Assembly: GCA_030770535.1 (NCBI GenBank)
Contig: JASVEC010000061.1
Span: forward strand, 62,001-126,000
Direction of reading: 5' to 3'
Length of the DNA: 64,000 nt
Origin: Batkoa obscura
Taxonomy: Eukaryota > Entomophthoromycota > Entomophthoromycetes > Entomophthorales > Batkoaceae
Shown: positions 56,423 through 64,000 of the stretch, in pieces
Numbering within the stretch: the stretch's first letter is position 1
Layout: the number at the start of each line of letters is the position of its first letter
Program-made: the position numbers and the translations under genes
Notes under the pieces: model-generated
What the model saw: only the letters and a program-made list of their open reading frames with translations
Told to the model about the DNA's origin: nothing
The model's database searches: none

Positions 56423-57084
56423 TGCTGAAACATTAATCAAATAGCCTCTATTTTACAAAGTCTGATACTATAATCGAATAAGATTTAATATAAGTTAAAT
56501 GCATTTTATATTCATTTTAAATATACAAGTAATTGAATTTCTTCCTCAAAAGCCTCGTTTCATTAAGGGTTTCCTTATTTTTTTATTTTCTAAAATAAAG
56601 TATGGTTTCTAATCCTATTACTCATTTTAATTTAATTAACTTAGTTAAAGCATATTGTTTTCCTTATACTTGTTTAGGAAGAATTTAAAACTTATTGTTA
56701 TTTTTGATGAAGGATTGGGCTTATCTTACCTTAAAACATACCAACTTATCAATTGGTAGGCCACTGTACTTAAAGAACTCGGAGCCGTTATGACTTATAT
56801 ATAGTACCGTCATCTCATCATTAGATTTTGAGAGTGACTTAAAGGAAATGGGGTTTAGTGGGACGTTAGTTTATTTCAGTCCAAATGTTTTAAATCATCG
56901 ACCTAATTTAATTAATGAACTCAAAATCGATAATGACATTTAAAGAGTAATTATATTTTATATACATTTAATTAAAAGATATTCCTATAATCCATTTTTT
57001 AAGTGAATTATTTCACTATCCAATTTGGTAAATTAGGCTTCAAAATAGTTTAGCTATAGCGAATTAAAACCGATATTGAGCAAA

Positions 57085-57093
57085 ACGCGAAAA
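57085..57093 (+). promoter_or_regulatory. MBF/E2F-like site upstream of DNA polymerase delta
   Basis: ACGCGAAAA, 127-135 nt before the ATG. It contains the MCB core ACGCG, matches the SCB form CRCGAAA, and its complement TTTTCGCGT resembles an E2F site. A TTTCGC follows at about 57115. Replication genes are the classical targets of these factors. Confidence 0.55.
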
Positions 57094-57219
57094 TAAGCCA
57101 ATTAAATAGCTAGAATTTCGCATTTTTCTTTTATTTAAAATGGAATGCTATGATGGGATGAGATTATTAATTTAAATTTTAATAACTTTTTGACCAAATA
57201 TTCTTTTTGTTCAAAAAAA

Positions 57220-60200
57220 ATGTCCAAAAGAAATAAATCACAATCAAAAAGTAGGGTAGAGATACCAGCAAAAAAGAATAGAATTGATTGGGAAGAAAAT
57301 GTTATTGAAGATTGTTTAGAAGGTAGCTCAAATAATTTAGCTACTGTTATTTCTTGTTTAGATATTAAAAGTACACTTATAGGTTGGAAACGCAAGCCTG
57401 CTAAAAAAATCAATGAAGAAGAAGATTTTAGTAAGTGAATTACTATATGATTTATGAGGAATAAGAGTTAATTGATTTTTTTAAGCCTTTCAACAATTAC
57501 AAATTGATGAAGCTAGTGATGATAAAGATTCAAAGAAACATTTAATTCGAATGTATGGAATTACTAAGGTAAAGTATTATTACTATTTAAATGAAACACA
57601 TTAATTAGTTTAAAATTTTATTAGGAAGGAAACTCTGTACTTTGTAAAGTTCGAAATTTTTTACCATATCTTTATTTTCCTGCGCCCATTGGTATGAAAT
57701 CAGAAGATTTACCCGAATGCAAAAAAGCATTAGAAGTAATAATTAAAAATAGATCAATTATATTTTAATAATAATAATAATAATAATAGACTGGATTAAA
57801 TGATTTCAATAGTGTATATTCCGTTGAAATAGTATATAAAAAAAGTATTATGCATTATTATTCAGAAGGCAATCATGGATTTATTAAAGTAACTTTAATG
57901 CATCAAAGATTTATTAGTAAAGTTAGAGCATTACTTGGTAATAATTCAACTGGTTTACAATTTAACAAATATCAAATCTTTAATACCAATACCTTTGAAA
58001 GTGGGATTGAATATTTATTAAGATTTATGATTGATCAAAAAGTAAGTCATTGTTGAGTCATTATTATATGTTTTTACTTAATTATCACTATAATTGTTAG
58101 GTATCTGGTGGCAATTGGATTACCTTACCCAAAGGTAAATATAAGATTGAGAACGAAAATAGTAAAATATCAACATGTCAATATGAATTAAATGTAAATT
58201 ATAATAATTTCATCTCCCATTTACCAGAGAATGAATGGAGTGATATAGCACCCTTAAGAGTATTAAGTTTTGATATTGAATGTAAAGGAAGAAAAGGAGT
58301 ATTTCCAGAAGCTAAAATTGATCCAGTAATTCAAATTGGAAATATCATAAAAAGACAAGGAGAATTAGAACCTTTTATCAGTGTTATATTTTGTTTAAAA
58401 CAATGTGCTCCAATTGCTGGTTCTCAAGTATTATCTTTTGAAGATGAAAGAAGTTTATTATTAGCTTGGTCTAAATTTATAAATATTTCTGATCCTGATT
58501 TAATTATTGGTTATAATACAAGTAATTTTGATTTTACTTATCTGTTAGAAAGAGCACAAGCATTAGATATTGAAGATTTTCCTTATTTTGGTCGAATTAT
58601 TAATAGAAAAAGTGTAGCTGAAAATTCACATTTTAGTTCAAAAGCCTATGGTAGTAGAGATACTAAAGTAATTAATATTGAAGGTAGATTGCAATTAGAT
58701 ATGTTACAAGTCATGAATCGAGAATATAAATTAAGATCTTATTCTTTAAATTCAGTATCAGAACATTTTTTGAAAGAAACAAAAGAAGATGTTCATTATT
58801 CAATAATATCGGAATTACAAGAAGATTCGGCAGAAACTAGAAGGAGATTAGCCGTATATTGTTTAAAAGATGCATATTTACCATTAAGGTTGATGGATAA
58901 ATTAATGGTATTTATTAATTATTTAGAAATGGCAAGAGTAACTGGTGTACCATTTGGTTATATATTAACACGTGGACAACAAATTAAAGTGGTTTCTCAA
59001 TTATATCGTAAAGCTAATGAAAAAGGATATTTAATACCATTTAAAGATAGTAATGGACCAGCCGAAGATTATGAAGGTGCAACTGTTATTGATCCACAAA
59101 AGGGATATTATAAAGAACCAATTGCCACTTTAGATTTTGCTTCCTTATATCCTTCTATTATGATGGCTCATAATTTATGTTATTCTACATTAATAATAGA
59201 TAAATCAATAGTTGATAAACAAAAACTAATTGTAAATGAAGACTACATATTAACTCCTAATAATATGTTATTTATTAAAAATAGTAAAAGAAAAGGGATT
59301 TTACCAATTATATTAGAAGAATTAATACAAGCACGTAAAATTGCTAAAAAAGATTTAAAAAAAGAAACGGATCCCTTCAAAAGAGCTGTATTAGATGGTA
59401 GACAATTAGCCTTAAAAATAACTGCAAATTCTGTTTATGGGTTTACAGGTGCTTCCAATGGTAAATTACCTTGTTTAGATATATCAGCTACTGTTACTGC
59501 TTATGGACGATCTATGATTAATGAAACAGCTGCTTTAGTAAAAAAGAAGTTTCCAGAAAGTAATGTTATTTATGGAGATACTGATTCTGTTATGGTAGAT
59601 TTTAAAGTAACCAATATAGCCGAAGCTATGGAACTTGGTAAACAAGCAGCAGAATATGTATCATCTCATTTTATCAAACCAATTTCGCTTGAATTCGAAA
59701 AAGTATACTGTCCTTATTTATTAATTAATAAAAAAAGATATGCAGGTGTTTATTGGTCTAATCCAAATCATTATGATAAATTAGATGCTAAAGGTATTGA
59801 AACTGTAAGAAGAGATTCTTGTCAATTAGTATCTACTCTAATTGGTAATTGTTTAAATAAAGCTATGATTGATAGAGATGTACAAGGAGCAGTGAAGTAA
59901 GTTTATTTATTTATTTATAATAATAATAAAGTATTTTTTATTAATATATTTCTATTTAGTTATGCTAAACAAGCCATTTCAGATTTATTAAAAAATAAAA
60001 TTGATATGTCACTATTAGTAATCACCAAAACATTATCAAAAACGGATTATGTAAATGCTCAACCCCACGAAGAATTAGCTAAAAAAATGAGAATTAGAGA
60101 TTCAGGTAAATTTAACATAATTAATAATAAAAGTATCAATTAAATTTTATTTAGGATCTGCTCCCACTTTAGGAGACCGAGTAGCCTATGTTATAGTAGA

Positions 60201-60785
60201 AGGAGAAAAAGGCAGTAATATTAGTGATCGTAGTGAAGATCCACTTTATGTCTTAGAACAAGGTTTAACAATCGATTCTAATTTTTATATGGAAAATCAA
60301 ATTAAAAAACCATTATTAAGAATCTTTGAACCCATTTTGGGAGAACAGAAAGCAAATGAAATTTTTTTAGGAGAACATACAAGAGACGTTGTTAAAAGAT
60401 CCAAAATTGATGGCTTATTTGGAAAGTTTATAACCAAAAAAAACACATGCTTAAGTTGCAAAAAAGAAGTAGGAAAAGACAATAAAGCTACTTGTGAGGG
60501 GTGTAAAGAGAAAGTACCAGACATTTATCAAGAAGAAGTACATATTATTATTTTAGTTACTTATTTAATATAATTAATTTGTTTTCTTAATAGATACGTA
60601 AATCTCATGAATTACAAATAAGACATTCACGACTTTGGACTGAATGTCAACGATGTAAAGGTTCTTTATTAACTGAAATTCAATGTGCTTCTTCAGATTG
60701 TCCTATATTTTATATGCGTACAAAAGCAACAAAAGATGTTAAAAAATCCCTTGAAACATTAGATCGATTTGATTATGAGTGGTAA
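57220..60785 (+). CDS. POL3: DNA polymerase delta catalytic subunit, 8 exons
   Basis: Replicative B-family polymerase with proofreading exonuclease, main lagging-strand enzyme. Exons: 57220-57430, 57486-57568, 57625-57735, 57790-58041, 58101-59896, 59960-60105, 60155-60537, 60594-60785; 1057 residues, the usual family length. Basic N-terminus [10 protein letters not shown]; exonuclease motif [17 protein letters not shown] (~58267) and [14 protein letters not shown]; polymerase motif [21 protein letters not shown] (59133), motif [15 protein letters not shown], motif [10 protein letters not shown] (59571). C-terminal zinc module CysA ([12 protein letters not shown]...CEGC, from 60448) and CysB ([20 protein letters not shown], from ~60645), the latter being the [4Fe-4S] site in this enzyme. 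All introns GT-AG. TRM44 follows on the same strand 417 bp later. Confidence 0.98.
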
Positions 60786-61201
60786 AAAAAACAAAATGTA
60801 AAGGAAGAAGAATATTTTGAAGTAAAATTTAAGTTTATTATGCTTCTATTTTTTGAATTTTTTGAGTTTTATTTATAATAATTATAATAAATTATGAATT
60901 TGTTTAAAGTTTTGTAAAGTAGTAGTAGATAAAAGTGATTTAAAGGGTTTTATTATAATTCTGAAATAGTATTAAATAGACTATAAAGGAATAAAAAGAA
61001 TAAAAAATAGAATTGTAAAATAGTTAAATAATTATAATAATACGGTTTTCAATTTTTATTGAGCATAAAAAATTAACACTTTTTTTGGTAATAAAAATTC
61101 CACCTAAAAATTTTAAAGTTAGGTTATTTTTATTTTTACTTTTATCTTCTTTTATCTTCTTTTATGAAAAAAATCAAATCAAATTTTTAAAACAAACAAT
61201 A
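60786..61201. other. Spacer between POL3 and TRM44
   Basis: AT-rich 416 bp with the POL3 3' flank and TRM44 promoter; no distinct element seen. Confidence 0.4.
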
Positions 61202-63229
61202 ATGAGCTGGCATTTAATCTCTACTAAAATAATTGATAATTCAAATATGTCGAGTGATGTATTTTTAAAAATAATGGTAATTTATACTTTCTCATTTAAC
61301 TTATTTCATTTAATATATTCTAATGTTAACAATTTAGACTCAATGGTTAAATGAACCACAACAATTGGCAAAAACTATATTAAGAGGGGAAATTATTTAT
61401 TCCATAGAAAAAGAAATGGAATCATCATTAAAAGATAGAATAGATTATCTTAAGGAAAGTATAGTATTACGAAAATTATTACCAAGGTTAACAAAAAAGG
61501 ATAATTGGATGATACAAAAAGTAGTTACTAAAGAAATAAAAGAAGGAAGTAAGACATCATTTTTTAAAAATAAATAAACAATGAAAAAAAGAAGGATTTA
61601 TTAATATTTATTTTCTTAACTTTTAGTTTGGCAAGTTGAACACTCACCTATAGATGAAAAAATAATTCAAGAAGATGGTAATTTGAATAATCAATTTATA
61701 GATTTAGATATAACTCAAGAAAAGTTAATTGAATTACCTTCTTTTTGTCCAAAAGTAAATAAGTTTTTGTTTAAACAAATAAATTTATGTTAATAAATAA
61801 TGAGATAATAGGTTAATAGTTATCGAATAATCTATAATAATGAATTGAAGAGTGTAACAATGGAATATTTTAATAAATTTAAAGAGATGGAATTAGAGTT
61901 ATCGGTAATTTATATATCAAGTATTTATTTTGTAAAGTAAATTTTAATTTTGATATTTATAGCTAAAAATGTTACAAAATTTATTTAATTTATTAATCAA
62001 ATATATAACAAACCTTTTAAAAGGATATCAAAAGAGAGTTTATCATGATGTTATTATTGATAAAATAAAATATCAAGATAATTATTTAAAAAATAAAGAT
62101 AAATTTTTATATTGGGTTAAAAATTGGCCTGAGAGTAAGTCAAATGTTATTTATAATAAAATAAAACAATATATTAATATATTGTTTATTTCTATTAGAT
62201 ACAGATGCAAGTAAATTTGTATTTGAAGACATTGGTATTGCTACTTTTTTAAATTTATTATTTGAAAGGTAATAATAATATATAATATTAATATTAATAT
62301 TAATATTAATATTAATACTATAAATAGACCTTCTACCTTTATTGATTTGGGATGTGGTAATGGTCTATTAGTTCATTTATTAAATCAATTGGGACATCAA
62401 GGTCAAGGAATTGATTTAGTAAAAAGAAAAATTTGGGATTTATTTAAAGAAGATAAATTAATTTGTAAGTTAAGTTATTATTATTATTATTAGTACATTA
62501 ATATATGTTATTATATTATTATATTATTATATTATTATATTATCATATTATTATATTATTATATTAATAAATTTATTATTTAATTATAGGTCGAACATTA
62601 ATCCCTAATAAGGAACAATTTATTGAGACTTGGTTGATTGGTAATCATTGTGATGAACTATCCCCTTGGATACCTATTATGGCAAATAATTCTAGTTATG
62701 AAACAAAGTAATAATTTAATTATATATTAGTTTAATTTAGTTATATTTAATAATAATATATTTAAGGTTTATAATAATACCATGTTGTTTTTATAATTTG
62801 AATGGTACACGATATCAACATTTAAAAAAAAAAGAAAATATTGGTAAGTTTAAATAGAAGAGAATTAAGAATATAATATAATATTAACTATTTTATTTTA
62901 TTTTATTTTAGGAAATTATGAAAATTATATTAATTATTTAATTGAAATTATAAAACTATGTGGCTATATACCAGAGAAAGAATATTTAAGAATACCATCT
63001 ACAAAAAATGTTTGTTTAATTGGGAGAAATCGAAGTTTTAAAAAAGGTAAATTATTAGGTAAATTATTATATTTATAATAATAAAATAATAATTGTTTAT
63101 TTATTTTAATATTATTTAGATGATATTATAGAATCTAATAGAATTAATAATAATATAAAAGAATTATTAAAAGATGTAAATTTTCAACCTAGAATTAATA
63201 AAAATACAACTAATAATCAACGCCATTAA
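61202..63229 (+). CDS. TRM44: tRNA (uracil-O(2)-)-methyltransferase, 11 exons
   Basis: Methylates the 2'-O of U44 in the variable loop of tRNA-Ser, using S-adenosylmethionine, in the cytosol. Exons: 61202-61276, 61338-61548, 61627-61754, 61812-61904, 61963-62134, 62199-62268, 62328-62464, 62590-62707, 62767-62843, 62912-63046, 63120-63229; 441 residues, phases consistent throughout. The SAM-binding motif is TFIDLGCGNGLLVHLLNQLG, followed by GQGIDLVKRKIWDLF; downstream GNHCDELSPWIPIMANNSSY, IIIPCCFYNLNGTRY and LCGYIPEKEYLRIPS are all Trm44 family blocks. The start at 61202 is the first ATG in frame; 61247 is an alternative. Introns 6 and 7 carry simple repeats of TAATAT and ATTAT type. A convergent J-protein gene ends 104 bp away. 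Confidence 0.93.
62281..62322. repeat. TAATAT microsatellite in TRM44 intron 6
   Basis: About seven units of ATTAAT/TAATAT wholly inside the intron. Confidence 0.85.
62500..62575. repeat. ATTAT-rich simple repeat in TRM44 intron 7
   Basis: A run of TTATATTA-type units over about 70 bp between donor 62465 and acceptor 62589, making this the longest intron of the gene. Confidence 0.8.
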
Positions 63230-63332
63230 AAATATAAATAAAATATAGAGATTGATATTATATAGTATATTGCCCCACCTTTTATTACTTTTCATATTAT
63301 CATTAACTATACAAATATCATTTAACTTAACT

Positions 63333-63977
63333 TTATTTTCCTTTTTTATGATATTCATTATTATTATTATTACTCAATTTAGAAACAATGAACCAACAGG
63401 AACACATCATAACAAATACTGAAGTCATTCTACCCCAAACATGAGAAGAAGTCTCAATATTAGGTCGTTCATCTTGATGATATCGATTTTGAAATCGAAA
63501 TGGTGTATTTCCAATTCCACTCCCACTTCCGCTACTATATCCATGCATATCTTCATATTCTCCTTGATTGTACTCTTTTCCCATTTGATTTCCATCTTTA
63601 AATGTATTCTTTTGATGATATGGTTTTGTTTTTCCATACTGAGCTGTAGGTTTTTGTCGATAACGAAATCGGTTACTAAATGCTTGTTCTTTTGAATAAT
63701 TATGAGAAATAAAACTTCGATCATAATCTAAACGTTTTGTGTCATCACTAAGTATTGAGTAGGCTTCATTGATTTTTAAAAAATGGGCATGGGCAGATTC
63801 ATTATTAGGGTTTTTGTCCGGATGATATTGCATCGATAAACGGTAGAATGAAGTTTTGATTTCTGATTTGGTTGAGGTTTTTTTTATTTTTAATAAGTCA
63901 TAATAATTTTCGGAAGGCTTACTGCTATACAATCGTAGAGATAAATGTTGAATTGGACGATAAAATTTAGTTAACAT
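63333..63977 (-). CDS. Mitochondrial J-domain protein (DNAJC30-like)
   Basis: Hsp70 co-chaperone candidate, 214 residues, intronless. Residues 1-20 are a basic amphipathic presequence (MLTKFYRPIQHLSLRLYSSK). J-domain at residues ~25-87: YYDLLKIKKTSTKSEIKTSF, YRLSMQYHPDKNP with the HPD motif at 52-54, and AYSILSDDTKRLDYDRSF. A polar Gly/Ser/Asn/Gln-rich middle follows, then a C-terminal hydrophobic segment at ~183-200 (TSVFVMMCSCWFIVSKL) and a basic tail. The layout of presequence, N-terminal J-domain and single C-terminal membrane anchor is that of mitochondrial DNAJC30, an inner-membrane J-protein; other type III J-proteins remain possible. It converges on TRM44. Confidence 0.88.
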   Translation of the reverse strand: MLTKFYRPIQHLSLRLYSSKPSENYYDLLKIKKTSTKSEIKTSFYRLSMQYHPDKNPNNESAHAHFLKINEAYSILSDDTKRLDYDRSFISHNYSKEQAFSNRFRYRQKPTAQYGKTKPYHQKNTFKDGNQMGKEYNQGEYEDMHGYSSGSGSGIGNTPFRFQNRYHQDERPNIETSSHVWGRMTSVFVMMCSCWFIVSKLSNNNNNEYHKKGK

Positions 63978-64000
63978 TTTTTTTGATTTTTTTGAAACTT

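Larger units (their letters stand above)
52927..57219. other. 4.3-kb gene-poor region rich in MITEs
   Basis: Seven MITE copies (53564, 53849, 54142, 55841, 55939, 56322 and the split one continuing to 54713), one inserted second-family element, a partial further copy near 54765-54820, and AT-rich spacer. Open frames at 55545-56204 are spacer or MITE translations. The last 200 bp are the promoter of the polymerase gene. Confidence 0.6.

Noticed and set aside
57135-57413. 92-codon frame opposite POL3 exon 1
   Set aside because: Antisense shadow of the polymerase start.
1-64000. CRISPR arrays, bacterial operons, rRNA genes
   Set aside because: No regularly spaced direct repeats, no rRNA similarity; the gene structures are eukaryotic.

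Overview
The window is nuclear DNA of a fungus with a very AT-rich genome. Supporting features are many short GT-AG introns (about 45-60 nt, several with a CTAAC-like branch site just before the AG), a saccharopine reductase of the fungal alpha-aminoadipate lysine pathway, a cluster of Zn2Cys6 transcription factors, DAL5-type permeases, a DUF4451 (Meu26-like) protein, and a PNS1-like transporter. I lean towards an early-diverging lineage such as Entomophthoromycotina, but this is a weak inference from composition and gene style; no species is named.

Layout. 1.4-2.1 kb: ribosomal protein eS7 (4 exons). 4.5-6.1 kb: MFS permease with 3 introns. 6.5-7.0 kb: two decayed tRNAs. 8.2-8.8 kb: a Yippee zinc protein in 4 exons, easily missed. 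10.6-11.7 kb: cytochrome c peroxidase. 12.6-14.1 kb: DUF4451 protein with shifted frames. 14-18.7 kb: gene-free AT-rich DNA with a perfect 56-bp inverted repeat. 18.7-21.2 kb: a nine-exon LYS9-like gene framed by two inverted tRNA-Thr(AGU) genes. 21.5-22.4 kb: a secreted four-repeat cysteine-rich protein. 25-38 kb: Zn2Cys6 genes (one DNA-binding-domain-only, three full), a tRNA-Asn and a frame-broken choline-transporter-like gene. 39.6-41.1 kb: an intronless paralog of the 4.5-kb permease. 42.9-51 kb: a pseudogene zone (secreted protein, membrane protein copy, Zn2Cys6 copy, copy of an unknown protein), in which two intact relatives sit beside dead copies. 57.2-64 kb: a compact housekeeping block (DNA polymerase delta, tRNA uridine 2'-O-methyltransferase TRM44, mitochondrial J-protein).

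Across the first 57 kb lie about 29 copies of one ~100-bp Stowaway-like MITE (ends TGGGGATGT/ACATCCCCA, TA target), including tandem and inverted pairs that share one TA, and one copy split by a second short element. The MITE is absent from every intact gene and from the 57-64 kb block. Most small open frames outside the named genes are translations of this MITE or of AT-rich spacer.

The most notable observations are: a 598-bp near-identical tract between two otherwise divergent Zn2Cys6 genes (gene conversion); the tRNA-bounded inverted duplication around LYS9, with a Gcn4-type site upstream of that gene; a two-unit block duplication inside the secreted repeat protein; and an MBF/E2F-like site upstream of the polymerase gene.
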